A DNA stretch of 51,139 bases from an uncultured bacterium (GCA_905214615.1 CAJMMX010000006.1:1-51139); one strand, 5' to 3'. Counted from the stretch's first letter, positions 27,407 through 36,240 are shown. Made by a program: numbers and translations. The notes: generated by a model from the letters alone, not told the origin.

Positions 27407-28276
27407 TTATTGAGCGATTGCGTAAAGGTCGAACCCGCCCTGCGGCGTACTGTCGACCGTATCGGGCGCCTGCGAGTTAAAGCTCACGGGAACCATGCGC
27501 TTTGAGGCGCGGAAGCGCGTTCCGTCGGTGGCGACGGGCGGTTCATCGACGGTGAGCTCGTAGTCACCGGGCTTGAGTTCGATGCCGTCACCAGCGGAAT
27601 TGACGTATTGATACTCGTCAATCGTCTGCCCTTTGAGCGTGCGCCCCACGATGTGGACGAGCATTTGGCTGTCGCCGCGCGCGGTGTCCCACGTCGCGCC
27701 GTCCTTGACCTCGACCGACACATGTACCGAGCGCGTGCGGCCGAGCGATTGCTCGACGGACATCTCGACCTTGGCGGCATCTTTGCGTTGTTGTTCCACA
27801 TGGCTCCAGACATTTCCGATCGCCGAGCAGGCGATAACGCCGGCCATAAAGGCGATAAGGATGGGGCCGAGCGGCGAGCGACGTCCTGCATCTCCCTCGC
27901 GAGCCAGGTCGGGGCGATGCGTGGGCGCGGGCGCCTGGGCACCCTGCGAGGGCACGTCGAGAATACTGAAGGATGCCGTGCTATCGGGGTCGATAGTGTG
28001 ACGCGGCCGCGGGGTCTTTGCCGGCGAGATGGACATGTCGGCTGGCTCACCCAGTGTGGCCGTGGCATCGGCCTTTGCCTCGTCAGCCTCAGCCTGGGCC
28101 CAGGCCTGCTCAAAGGTTAGGGGTTCGGCGGCATCGGAGGCGGCTTCAGGCTCGACACCGGCATCATTGCCGGCCTCGTCCTCGTCGCTCGACACGTCAC
28201 ACGGCGCGGGCTCGTCCCACTCTTCGTCCGGAGCCTCGCCCTCGCTATACCACCATTCAAAGTTATCGATATCCAT
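27407..28276 (-). CDS. Hypothetical single-pass membrane protein
   Basis: 289 aa; I do not recognise a family. The first 130 residues are very acidic and low in complexity (many Asp/Glu/Ala, one FEWWYSEGEAPDEEWDEP-type patch near the start), predicted cytoplasmic. One membrane span at about 138-156 (LGPILIAFMAGVIACSAIG). The C-terminal ~130 residues form a likely beta-rich outside domain. ATG at 28276 with GGGGG about 9 nt upstream; another ATG at 28309 is possible. Runs divergently from the MFS gene. Confidence 0.7.
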   Translation of the reverse strand: MDIDNFEWWYSEGEAPDEEWDEPAPCDVSSDEDEAGNDAGVEPEAASDAAEPLTFEQAWAQAEADEAKADATATLGEPADMSISPAKTPRPRHTIDPDSTASFSILDVPSQGAQAPAPTHRPDLAREGDAGRRSPLGPILIAFMAGVIACSAIGNVWSHVEQQRKDAAKVEMSVEQSLGRTRSVHVSVEVKDGATWDTARGDSQMLVHIVGRTLKGQTIDEYQYVNSAGDGIELKPGDYELTVDEPPVATDGTRFRASKRMVPVSFNSQAPDTVDSTPQGGFDLYAIAQ

Positions 28277-28361
28277 ACGGGGCGCCCCCTTGGCCTCGCA
28301 AATAAACACTTGCCAGCCTTATACCCCCAGATGGCACGGCGGCTCGCCGGCACAGGCAGGA

Positions 28362-28426
28362 AAACCGTCACAACATTCGACGCTTTTCCTCGATTTCGAG
28401 ATTTTCATCGAATGTTGTGACGGTTT
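28362..28426. repeat. Long hairpin with 19-bp perfect arms
   Basis: AAACCGTCACAACATTCGA (28362-28380) pairs perfectly with 28408-28426; the 27-nt loop contains a second palindrome CTCGA-TT-TCGAG. It lies in the divergent region between the hypothetical membrane protein and the MFS gene. No T-tract follows. Looks like another dispersed palindrome family, though only one copy is in the window. Confidence 0.7.
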
Positions 28427-28447
28427 GGGCGGCAGCCACGCCGCGAA

Positions 28448-28475
28448 TGTGACAAAGGGACTGTCCCTTTGTCCC
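28448..28475. repeat. CAAAGGGACTGTCCCTTTG short palindrome, copy 2
   Basis: TGTGACAAAGGGAC-TGTCCCTTTGTC, near-perfect palindrome upstream of the MFS start. Same family as 21734, 34664 and 45808. Confidence 0.75.
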
Positions 28476-28534
28476 TTCTGTTAGAGTTGCAGGGATTGAA
28501 TCCCGCTTATTCATGCGACATTGGAGTGACAACC

Positions 28535-29788
28535 TTGACCGCCGCAACCACGCCTAAAAGTAAGTCAACCGCCGCCGCGCTCTCCCCCGCGCGCACCAAG
28601 CTCTGCCTGGCTCTGCTCGTGCTGCTGGGCTTCTCGCTCGGCTGCTCGGAGTTCGTGGTCATCGGCATCGAAAGTGACTTGGCGACGGAACTCGGCATAT
28701 CGCTTGCCGCTGCGGGCCAGCTCATCAGCGTTTTTGCACTGGTCTACGCTATCGCCACGCCGGTGCTTGCGCTCAGCACGGGGCGCTTCCGTCGTTACCA
28801 GCTGCTCGTGTGCTACAGCATTATCTTTGTGCTCGGCAACCTGGTCATGGCGTTGGCGCCCAACTTCCAGGTGCTGTTTATCTCGCGCATTGTCCTGGGC
28901 TCTGTCTCGGGCGCGCTGCTCGCCGTGGGCGTGACGTACATCCCCGAGCTGCTGTCCCCGCAGCAAACTTCGCTTGCCATCTCGGTGGTATATGGTGCGT
29001 TTTCCGTGGCAATGGTCTTTGTCACTTCAATCGGCAAGTTTGTGGCCGACACGCTCGATTGGCACGTGGCCATGTACGGTACGCTGACCTTTGCCGTTTT
29101 GATCTGCGCCGCGCTCGTGGCGTTTATGCCGCGCGCTGGGCAAACCGACGAGCCTGCCACCTTCCGCGAGCAGGCGGGGCTTCTACGCGAGCCGAGCATC
29201 ATCACCGGCATGCTCATCTTCTTGTTTGGCGTGGGCTCGGTCTACGTTTTCTACGGCTACGTGACGCCTTATCTTGAGCAGGTGCTGGGTATGGGCACTG
29301 TTCAGGCGAGCACCACGCTTATGGCCTACGGCGTGTTCTGCCTGATCTCGAACATCCTGGGCGGATGGATCGATGCGCGCTTTGGCATGAAGGCGCTGCT
29401 TGTGACGTTTGTGCTGCAGGCTGCGGCGTTGCTCGGGCTGTTTGCCGTGGGCGGCACCATGCCGCTCGCGCTGGTCTTTGTCTTTAGCCTGGCGATGCTC
29501 ATGTACCTGTTCTCGGTCTCATGCATCACGCACTTTATGGACGTGGCACGCAGCCGCCATCCCAAGTCGATGGTACTCGCAAGTTCGGTTGAGCCCATGG
29601 CGTTTAACGTCGGTATCTCGTTTGGCACCGCAGTGGGCGGCGCCGTGGTAAGCAGCATTGGCATTGCGTACGTGGGTGCCGTGGGCGCCGCGTTCTCGCT
29701 TGTGGCCTGGGCGCTCACGCTGGTGACGATTAAGCTGGCCCGCTGGGAGCGCCGTCGTCAATCAGCACAGCCCCGGATGCAGGCATAG
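28535..29788 (+). CDS. MFS transporter (sugar/drug efflux type)
   Basis: 417-aa major facilitator with 12 predicted spans, DHA1/arabinose-efflux-like. LGCSEFVVIGI in span 1 and GRFRRYQLL after span 2/3 match that subfamily; the central loop is short. I choose the TTG at 28535, which has GGAG 8 nt upstream; an ATG at 28469 would extend the protein through a repeat. Substrate unknown. Ends convergent with the PTS gene. Confidence 0.85.
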   Translation: MTAATTPKSKSTAAALSPARTKLCLALLVLLGFSLGCSEFVVIGIESDLATELGISLAAAGQLISVFALVYAIATPVLALSTGRFRRYQLLVCYSIIFVLGNLVMALAPNFQVLFISRIVLGSVSGALLAVGVTYIPELLSPQQTSLAISVVYGAFSVAMVFVTSIGKFVADTLDWHVAMYGTLTFAVLICAALVAFMPRAGQTDEPATFREQAGLLREPSIITGMLIFLFGVGSVYVFYGYVTPYLEQVLGMGTVQASTTLMAYGVFCLISNILGGWIDARFGMKALLVTFVLQAAALLGLFAVGGTMPLALVFVFSLAMLMYLFSVSCITHFMDVARSRHPKSMVLASSVEPMAFNVGISFGTAVGGAVVSSIGIAYVGAVGAAFSLVAWALTLVTIKLARWERRRQSAQPRMQA

Positions 29789-29876
29789 GGGCGAACATAG
29801 CCCAAGGTGACGAGCAACCGATGAAAACCGTCCCATACGAGTAGTGTTTATCCGCCTGCAAGCTCCGGCAGTGCAA

Positions 29877-29934
29877 TTTCGTGTATTTCAGATACACGCT
29901 TTTATACTATTTCGTGTATTTCAAGTACACGAAA
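29877..29934. repeat. Paired palindromes with 33-bp period
   Basis: TTTCGTGTATTTCAGATACACG (cited by arms CGTGTAT/ATACACG) at 29877-29898, and a second copy at 29910-29934 with arms TTTCGTGTA/TACACGAAA. The starts are exactly 33 bp apart, with TTTATACTA between. Both flanking genes end here, so these are not in an obvious promoter. They resemble operator sites left behind, or overlapping transcription signals. Confidence 0.6.
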
Positions 29935-29954
29935 TGCGCGTGGAGCAACTCAAA

Positions 29955-29989
29955 GGCGGTGGCAGACGCATTGTCTGCCGCCGCCTTTT
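29955..29989 (+). terminator. Terminator between MFS and PTS genes
   Basis: 13-bp stem GGCGGTGGCAGAC / GTCTGCCGCCGCC (29955-29967, 29973-29985) with loop GCATT and TTTT. Best on the plus strand; on the minus strand it has TTTG, so it may act both ways for the convergent genes. Confidence 0.8.
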
Positions 29990-30018
29990 ATACCGGATTT
30001 TATAGATATGTGGAGCGT

Positions 30019-31581
30019 TTACTCCATGCCCAGCAGCTCGCGCATCTGAGTTGCGTAGTTAGATGCCATGTTGCCGTAGACAATCTGCACGCCGCCGTTG
30101 ACATGCACGATGCCACGCGCTTCGAGCTTTTCGGTAAACTCGGCGTCGTCAACCACCTTGTCACAGTCATTGAGCTGGATGCGCAGACGGGTGAAGCAGG
30201 CCTCGACAGACTTAATATTGTTGTCGCCGCCCACTGCCTCAACGATGGCGGGAATGAGGTCGCTGATCACAGTCTTGGGAGCCTTTGCGGCCTCATCGTC
30301 GGACTCTTCCTCGCGGCCAGGGGTCTTAAGGTCCTTCTTAAGAATGATGAACTTGAAGACGAAGTAGTACACCACGAAGTAGATGGGGCCGAGGAACAGG
30401 ATAACCTGCCAGTTGGAGCCCTTGGCTGCACCCATAATGCCGTTAAAGATCAACGACAAGAGCGGGCCGCCGAAGGACGCGGAGCCAGCCACGTTGAACT
30501 GCAGGATATAGGTCAGCGCATAAGCAAGACCAGCCATAAGAGCGTGGAACACGTAGAGGATGGGCGCGATAAACAGGAAGGAGTACTCGAGCGGCTCGGT
30601 AATGCCGGAGAGGATGCAAGGCACCACGATGGCGATCATGAGTGCTGCGGTCTTCTTCTTGTTCTTGGGAAGCGCCGTCTTGTAGAAGGCGAGTGCAGCG
30701 CCGGGCAGGCCGAACATAGCGAAGATAACCTTGCCGTTCATGACAAAACGGCTGACCTCGATGTTAAACGGCGTGCTGGGAGAGCCCAGGATCGCATTGT
30801 AGATATTGATAGCGCCCTGAACAGTCTGGCCGTCGATGGTCTCGACGCCACCGAGCGACGTGAAGAAGAACGGCAAATAGACAAAGTGATGCAGACCAAA
30901 AGGCAGGAGCATGCGCTCGCCGGCGCCGTAGACAAATGCACCAAAGGCGCCCGTAGTCTTGACGAATTCGGACAGCGCACCGAGAGCGTTCTGAATAAAC
31001 GGGAAAACAAAGGACATGACCAATGCGAGGATGCTGCATGAGAGCAGCGTCACCGCCGGGATAAAGCGCGTACCGTTGAAGATGGAGAACACGGCAGGCA
31101 GCTCAATCTTGTAGTAACGGTTATGAAGCCATGCAACAATTGCGCCTACCAAAAGACCGCCGATAACGCCCGTGTCGAGCGTGGTGATACCGAGGATCGT
31201 GCTCTGGCCCGTCGTAAGATTCGCGGGATCGATGACACCAGTCGCCGTAAGGAACGTGCCCATCACGGAGTTCATGCACATGTAGCCCAAAAAGCCACAA
31301 AGCGCCGCGGTAGCCTTCTCGGACTTGGCGAAGCCATAGGCGAGACAAATCGAGAAGATAACCGGGATGTTGTTCATAACGATGCTGGCAGCGGCCTTGA
31401 GAATCGAAAAGAAGATCGCAAAGCCCGGAGCAGCAAGCCAGGGAACAGCTGCCGTAAGGGTGGGGCTGGTAAAGGCATTGCCAAAGCCCTGAAGGATGCC
31501 GGCGATTGGCAGGATCAGGACAGGCGTCATGAGGACTTTGCCCAGACGCTGGAACTTTGCCAGCAGCTCATCTTTGTTCAT
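30019..31581 (-). CDS. PTS alpha-glucoside/glucose-type EIICB
   Basis: 520-aa sugar permease of the phosphotransferase system. EIIC membrane domain (about 1-410; MTPVLILPIAGILQGFGNA, GERMLLPFGLHHFVYLPFF, CILSGITEPLEYSFLF) followed by a short linker and EIIB with the phosphorylated Cys at C462 in SVEACFTRLRIQLND. No EIIA domain is attached. The neighbour is a CDxP-type GH4 enzyme, so the substrate is probably an alpha-linked disaccharide such as maltose, imported as its 6-phosphate. RBS AAGAGGGG; preceded by an intercistronic stem. Confidence 0.93.
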   Translation of the reverse strand: MNKDELLAKFQRLGKVLMTPVLILPIAGILQGFGNAFTSPTLTAAVPWLAAPGFAIFFSILKAAASIVMNNIPVIFSICLAYGFAKSEKATAALCGFLGYMCMNSVMGTFLTATGVIDPANLTTGQSTILGITTLDTGVIGGLLVGAIVAWLHNRYYKIELPAVFSIFNGTRFIPAVTLLSCSILALVMSFVFPFIQNALGALSEFVKTTGAFGAFVYGAGERMLLPFGLHHFVYLPFFFTSLGGVETIDGQTVQGAINIYNAILGSPSTPFNIEVSRFVMNGKVIFAMFGLPGAALAFYKTALPKNKKKTAALMIAIVVPCILSGITEPLEYSFLFIAPILYVFHALMAGLAYALTYILQFNVAGSASFGGPLLSLIFNGIMGAAKGSNWQVILFLGPIYFVVYYFVFKFIILKKDLKTPGREEESDDEAAKAPKTVISDLIPAIVEAVGGDNNIKSVEACFTRLRIQLNDCDKVVDDAEFTEKLEARGIVHVNGGVQIVYGNMASNYATQMRELLGME

Positions 31582-31603
31582 GGGATACCCCTCTTAAAGA
31601 AAC

Positions 31604-31634
31604 GGGGCGTGCAGTTCTACAACCCACACGCCCC
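31604..31634 (-). promoter_or_regulatory. Intercistronic stem-loop
   Basis: GGGGCGTG / CACGCCCC (31604-31611 with 31627-31634) between the GH4 stop and the EIICB ribosome site. On the minus strand it is followed by GTTTCTTT. Likely sets relative expression or stabilises mRNA. Confidence 0.5.
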
Positions 31635-31663
31635 ATAACAGTTATCAAGCGCTATGGAACTAG

Positions 31664-32989
31664 CTACTTAAGCTCCGGCCAGTAATCCTTATTGGCCTCG
31701 ATGAGCTTGTCGAGCACTTTGCGAGCCTTCTTTGCGTCACCGACCAGACGATTAAGCGTGAGTGCCTGCAGAGCCTTCTCGTAGGAACCCTCCATCCAGG
31801 CCTCAACAGTCAGGCGCTCATAGGCGTACTGGTTCTCCATAAGGCCGCGATAGAAGGTACCGATCTTGCCAACAGCATAGGGCTGCGGGCCATTGGCGCC
31901 CACGCTTGCCGCGACCTCGACCATGGCGTCATCGGGCATGCCCTCGATAATGCCGTTGTTGGGCACGATGACAATGAAGGTCTTGTTGGTGTTGCGATAA
32001 ATGGCCGAGGTGATTTCCACGATCATATCGCCATGAGCGTCGTTTTGCACAACCGAGGAGTTCTTTGCGGTGCCGACTTTGGCAACACGCTCGCACTCGG
32101 CGAACACGCGCTTTTCACGACCGTTGATAACCTCGTCGGAGCGAGTGTAGTCGGGGTCGAGGTGAGCGACCTTGTACTCGGGATACAGATAGTACTGCAG
32201 ATAAGTGTTGGGCAGATAGTCGGGGAAGTCCTCGAGCATGTCCTTGACCATGGCGTAGGTATCAAGCCAGGACTGGTCACGCTGCTCGGCATCGGCAGGA
32301 AGGAAGCCGTTCTTCTCCGTGTACTCCTTAATCTGCGGAACGAGGTCATGGCCCTCTTCATCGTAGATGTGCTTGAACCAACCGAAGTGATTGAGGCCGA
32401 AGTACACGGGCTCCGTCTTGCTCATATCGCGACCGAGCAGGCGACCGTAAGAGCGCATGAGGTTGACAGGCTGGTCGCAGATGTTGAGGACGCGATGCTC
32501 ATCGGGCAGGACGCGCTCGAGACCATATGCCACAATAGCAGCCGGGTTGGTGTAGTTGATAATCCACGCCTCCGGGCTATGAGCGCGAACGTCGTTGACG
32601 ATCTCAACCATGTCATGCATGGAGCGCATACCGTAAGCCATGCCGCCAGGGCCCACCGTTTCCTGGCCGATGATTCCCATATGCAGCGGAATCTTCTCGT
32701 CCTTGCTACGCATCTCGTAGCCGCCGGTACGAATCTGGCAGAGCACAAAGTCGACGTCGGTGTAAGCCTCGTCCTTATCGGTGGTGTAACCAAACTCCAC
32801 ACCGGGCTCCTCCTCGGCGAAGAGGATCTTGCCAAACTCGCCAATCGGACGCTGACGCTCGGCATCGATGTCATAGAGCATCACGCGGTTCAGCGGCAGA
32901 ATGTCCATGTGTTTGGTCAGGGCTTTGAGAATGCCAGGGCACCACGTGGAGCCGCCGCCAACGATCACAATATTGAGCTTATCCTTCAT
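31664..32989 (-). CDS. 6-phospho-alpha-glucosidase (GH4)
   Basis: 441-aa NAD- and Mn-dependent glycoside hydrolase. N-terminal Rossmann IVGGGSTWCPG; metal ligands C171 and H201; CDQP motif at 171-174, the CDxP form that marks alpha- rather than beta-glucosidases in this family; LNHFGWFKHI. Cleaves maltose-6-phosphate-type products of the adjacent PTS. RBS GGAGGG. First gene of the GH4-EIICB operon, divergent from RpiR. Confidence 0.93.
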   Translation of the reverse strand: MKDKLNIVIVGGGSTWCPGILKALTKHMDILPLNRVMLYDIDAERQRPIGEFGKILFAEEEPGVEFGYTTDKDEAYTDVDFVLCQIRTGGYEMRSKDEKIPLHMGIIGQETVGPGGMAYGMRSMHDMVEIVNDVRAHSPEAWIINYTNPAAIVAYGLERVLPDEHRVLNICDQPVNLMRSYGRLLGRDMSKTEPVYFGLNHFGWFKHIYDEEGHDLVPQIKEYTEKNGFLPADAEQRDQSWLDTYAMVKDMLEDFPDYLPNTYLQYYLYPEYKVAHLDPDYTRSDEVINGREKRVFAECERVAKVGTAKNSSVVQNDAHGDMIVEITSAIYRNTNKTFIVIVPNNGIIEGMPDDAMVEVAASVGANGPQPYAVGKIGTFYRGLMENQYAYERLTVEAWMEGSYEKALQALTLNRLVGDAKKARKVLDKLIEANKDYWPELK

Positions 32990-33072
32990 GTTCCGTCCCT
33001 CCAGGGTTGGCTGATCGGTGTTCTCGAAGGCCTTGGGCTCCGCGGTTGTCCTCGGCTTGCTTCGTTTCGATT

Positions 33073-33132
33073 GTCATTTTGCGACATAAGGTCATTTGCG
33101 AGTCCCCGTGTGGGCCAATGCGAAACGGGGAC
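33073..33132. promoter_or_regulatory. GTCATTT direct repeats and stem in the GH4/rpiR divergent region
   Basis: GTCATTTTGCGA (33073-33084) and GTCATTTGCGA (33091-33101) lie 18 bp apart, followed by stem GTCCCCGT / ACGGGGAC (33102-33109 with 33125-33132). The direct repeats are candidate RpiR sites for the GH4-PTS operon. The rest of 32990-33287 shows no gene. Confidence 0.4.
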
Positions 33133-33287
33133 ACATGATTTCGCTCACGACACAGATATGTGTAGGCAAACACGCGCGTTTGCCCAGTTCATGGGCAATT
33201 GGCGATCTTGACCGATTACCGATTTCTCACCTGGCTACACAAAGCGGTACCATATGTACGACGAGGTGCGAGGGGCTGGAACATCTT

Positions 33288-34037
33288 ATGAAAGATCAAG
33301 CATCTTTTTATGATCATGTGCGGGCTGGCGAGAGCAAGCTCAACGATCTCGAAAGCGAGATCATGCGCTACATCATCGAGCTGCGTGATGATATTGACGA
33401 TGTCACGCTTAAGAGCGTTGCTGAACGGTTCTTCGTCGCTCCCAATACAATCGTCAGGCTTGCTCACAAGCTTGGCTTCTCGGGGTTTACGGAGCTCAAA
33501 CAATCGTATTCCGCCTCGCTCGACCGCAATCGATTCACTATCGAGGCACTTCCTCTTGATACCCAGCTCGTACAGACCAAAGATCTGCTTAACGACCGGG
33601 TCATCGATTCGGTTGTAAGTCTTATCCAGGACGCCTCGCATATCGTGTTCTTCTGCTCGGGCTTTTCGAAATACCCGTGCCTTGAGATGGCTGAAAAGCT
33701 CAAAATAATGGGCAAGAATACCGACACGCTCAGTGAACGCCACGTCATGAGGCATTACGCAGAACTGCTTGGCAAAAACGACCTGGTCTTCAGCGTTTCA
33801 GTCAGCGGTGAGACGCAGGTGTCTATTGACGCCACATCGATAGCCAAAACGCGCGGATGCAAGGTCGTCACGCTCACCGGCTTTTCTCGAAATTCTCTCT
33901 CGAAACTAGCCGACTACCCCATCTACACCGTGCAAAAAGAAATCCGCTTGGGCAGCATGGACCTCGACAGTCGATTGATGTTCTATTACGTTTTCGAATT
34001 GATATTTGAGCGTTACTTCAAACTGGCCAAGAAATAA
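33288..34037 (+). CDS. RpiR/MurR family sugar-responsive regulator
   Basis: 249 aa. N-terminal helix-turn-helix (about 15-75: LKSVAERFFVAPNTIVRLAHKLGF) and SIS sugar-phosphate domain (about 105-230: IVFFCSGFSKY, VFSVSVSGETQVSIDA). Expected to sense a phosphosugar and control the divergent PTS and 6-phospho-alpha-glucosidase genes. The ATG at 33288 is at the start of the conserved region; a longer open frame from 33096 covers the divergent promoter area and is not used. Confidence 0.9.
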   Translation: MKDQASFYDHVRAGESKLNDLESEIMRYIIELRDDIDDVTLKSVAERFFVAPNTIVRLAHKLGFSGFTELKQSYSASLDRNRFTIEALPLDTQLVQTKDLLNDRVIDSVVSLIQDASHIVFFCSGFSKYPCLEMAEKLKIMGKNTDTLSERHVMRHYAELLGKNDLVFSVSVSGETQVSIDATSIAKTRGCKVVTLTGFSRNSLSKLADYPIYTVQKEIRLGSMDLDSRLMFYYVFELIFERYFKLAKK

Positions 34038-34097
34038 AACTTGGCATGCGTCCGGCTTCGACCCTTTAGCAGCCTTCTATATGAAAGGTATCGTCCT

Positions 34098-34544
34098 ATG
34101 CAACGCGTACTGTTTATCTGTCATGGGAACATCTGCCGCTCGACGATGGCCGAGTCGGTGTTTACCGAGCTGGTGCACCGCGCTGGGCGCGCGGGCGAGT
34201 TTGCCATCGATTCCGCCGCGACTTCGACCGAGGAGATCGGCAACCCGCCGCATCATGGCACGGTCGCCAAGCTGCGCGAAGTCGGGATTCCCGTCGTTGC
34301 GCACCGTGCCCGCCAGGTGCGTCGCGCGGAGTATAGCAACTGGGATCACATTGTCTATATGGATGCTGAGAACGCGCGCGGTCTGCGTCGCATCTTTGGC
34401 GACGACCCCGACGACAAGATTACGCGCTTGCTCGATTGGACCGAGCGCCCCGGCGACGTGGCCGATCCCTGGTACACCGGCAACTTCGATGCCACCTACC
34501 GCGACGTGCTCGACGGTTGCGCCGCTATGCTCGAGCAGCTGTAG
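34098..34544 (+). CDS. Low-molecular-weight protein tyrosine phosphatase
   Basis: 148-aa phosphatase with the P-loop CHGNICRST (catalytic C8, R14) and the general acid D123 in DPWYTGNF. Complete. May dephosphorylate a bacterial tyrosine kinase or arginine-phosphorylated protein; no partner kinase is near. RBS AAAGG. Lies 60 bp after rpiR. Confidence 0.92.
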   Translation: MQRVLFICHGNICRSTMAESVFTELVHRAGRAGEFAIDSAATSTEEIGNPPHHGTVAKLREVGIPVVAHRARQVRRAEYSNWDHIVYMDAENARGLRRIFGDDPDDKITRLLDWTERPGDVADPWYTGNFDATYRDVLDGCAAMLEQL

Positions 34545-34569
34545 GTTCACCTCGTGAGCCGCGTCATCG

Positions 34570-34644
34570 GCATACAGATCGAGCGTGGACTTTCTCCCAC
34601 TTTGAGCATTCAAGTGCGCTCTAGACGGGAGAAAATCCACGCTC
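34570..34644. repeat. GAGCGTGG...CCACGCTC palindrome, copy 1
   Basis: Starts with GCATACAGATC, then GAGCGTGGACTTTCTCCC (34581-34598) paired with 34627-34644, one mismatch in 18. A second copy is at 36241-36344, and the two flank the AAA ATPase gene in the same orientation. Confidence 0.75.
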
Positions 34645-34663
34645 ATTATCTCGGATAGCGGAT

Positions 34664-34690
34664 GCGACAAAGGCACTATCCCTTTGTCGC
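34664..34690. repeat. CAAAGGGACTGTCCCTTTG short palindrome, copy 3
   Basis: GCGACAAAGG-CACTAT-CCCTTTGTCGC; the outer CGACAAAGG pairs with CCTTTGTCG. The ends changed from TGTGAC/GTCACA to GCGAC/GTCGC on both sides, a compensatory change. Next to the ATPase stop codon. Confidence 0.7.
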
Positions 34691-34704
34691 GTCGGAGACT
34701 GTCC

Positions 34705-36066
34705 CTAGACCGGCTTGACCTCCAGCTTTATCCCCTCGGCACAGGAGTCACCCAAAACATCCGAAAGGGCCCAGGTCGCATATAGCGGCAAATAAAGAAC
34801 AGCTCCGCTGCGTTCAACGTTGCCTCTCGAGAAAACAATCCCGAGCCTTACACCATATTCGGCCGTATCAAGCACATGGCCGAGCGCGGCGTGCGCGTGG
34901 TAATAGGAGCCCGATTTAACCTCGATCGGGACAGCCGTCCCATCCGGTCCGTCGACCACAAAGTCCACTTCGCCGCGCTTTTTCGTCTGATAGTAGTAAA
35001 GCTGGCGATTCTGGGCAGCCAGCTGCTGGGCCACCACGTTTTCGTAAATGCCGCCCAGATTGGGCTCCTTGCTATCAAGATACGCCGCCTGGGCGACTCC
35101 AACGGGGTAGCGCGCCATCAACATGCCCGTATCCGATTGATATAGCTTGAACTGCGATGGCCGCGCCGTCTTGAGCAGGGGCGATTTTGGCTCGGTTACG
35201 ATATCGGCCTTGAGAGCAACGCCGGCATCGACAAGCCAGACAAAATCTCGCTGGTACTTGTCGTAATGCGCCTTGGGGTCAATGGAATTGAGCACGAAGC
35301 GTTTGTTTTCGCCCTCGAGCATAATAGGGAGCTGATCGTAAATGCTCTGCACCTGAAGGGCTCGCCCGCTTGCATACTTGGAGATATCCCGCCGGTACTG
35401 TTCGTTGAGCTCTGACTGTAGCTGACGAACAGAGGCAAGGTCGCCCTGCGTGTCAAGGAAACGCTGCACGACCTCCGGCATTCCGCCGACAACGGTATAG
35501 GTCCTGAAGTTTGCCATCATCGCGTCATGAATGTAATCAGGAATGGGCTTCTCGCTGATACACGCATCGCGTATCGTTTGGCGAGCTCCCTCGCTCACCC
35601 CGATCGCCCAGCAAAACTCCTCAAAATCGAGCGGGAACATCCTAAGCTCGTGAACATATCCCACAGGATAGGACCTAACGCCCTTGAACTGGGTCCCGAG
35701 CATTGACCCCGAAAACGCCCAGTGGCACCTCCCGTCCTCAACAAGGAACTTTGCCATCGTCATGATGTCGGGGGCCTCTTGGACCTCATCGATAAACACG
35801 AGCGTTTTGCCCGGTGCTATCGGCTTTCCCGAGAGAAGCGTCACCCTGCTGATGAAATCGTCGGCATCCCGTGCCTCGAGAAGAGCATCTTTTGCCTGGC
35901 GATTTTCCGCGAGATTGAGCTCGATATAGGTTGCGTAGTTTGACTTACCGAACTCGCGAATCGAGTAGCTCTTACCGATTTGGCGAGAACCCGTGACGAA
36001 CAACGCCTTTCGTTCAATGGATCTCTGCCAACAATCAAGCTCATCAGCGATTTTCCTGCGAAACAT
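34705..36066 (-). CDS. AAA ATPase with DUF4143 domain
   Basis: 453-aa predicted ATPase. Walker A GSRQIGKS (26-33), Walker B LVFIDEVQEAP (89-99), sensor FSGSMLG near 123. The second half is the DUF4143 domain with PIEVKSGSYYHAHAA and a KKRGEVDFVVDG segment reminiscent of PD-(D/E)xK nuclease-like folds: Asp in VDFV and E-x-K in PIEVKSG. Function of this widespread family is not established. The ATG at 36066 has GGGAG 5-6 nt upstream. Flanked by two palindromic repeats and preceded by three 33-bp-spaced direct repeats, suggesting an accessory, recently moved gene. Confidence 0.85.
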   Translation of the reverse strand: MFRRKIADELDCWQRSIERKALFVTGSRQIGKSYSIREFGKSNYATYIELNLAENRQAKDALLEARDADDFISRVTLLSGKPIAPGKTLVFIDEVQEAPDIMTMAKFLVEDGRCHWAFSGSMLGTQFKGVRSYPVGYVHELRMFPLDFEEFCWAIGVSEGARQTIRDACISEKPIPDYIHDAMMANFRTYTVVGGMPEVVQRFLDTQGDLASVRQLQSELNEQYRRDISKYASGRALQVQSIYDQLPIMLEGENKRFVLNSIDPKAHYDKYQRDFVWLVDAGVALKADIVTEPKSPLLKTARPSQFKLYQSDTGMLMARYPVGVAQAAYLDSKEPNLGGIYENVVAQQLAAQNRQLYYYQTKKRGEVDFVVDGPDGTAVPIEVKSGSYYHAHAALGHVLDTAEYGVRLGIVFSRGNVERSGAVLYLPLYATWALSDVLGDSCAEGIKLEVKPV

Positions 36067-36090
36067 AAGCTCTCCCATCGCCTCGATAAA

Positions 36091-36172
36091 TGAAATGCAG
36101 ATATTTATATCGACTATTATCGATGAAATGCAGAGATTTTTAGTACCGAAATTTGATGAAATGCAGAAATTT
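36091..36172. repeat. Three direct repeats at exact 33-bp period upstream of the ATPase
   Basis: TGAAATGCAGatattt (36091), TGAAATGCAGagattt (36124), TGAAATGCAGaaattt (36157): starts exactly 33 bp apart, about three helical turns, in an AT-rich block just upstream of the ATPase start. Likely binding sites on one DNA face for autoregulation. Confidence 0.7.
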
Positions 36173-36240
36173 GAGCTTACTCGCGCACAGAGCAACGACG
36201 CGTGCGCCTAAGCATGGGCATAAGTGAGGTCGGGATTCTC

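Noticed and set aside
36091..36172. CRISPR-like array (three repeats, regular spacing)
   Set aside because: Repeats are only 10-16 nt, the unit is 33 bp, and no cas gene is nearby; better explained as regulator binding sites.
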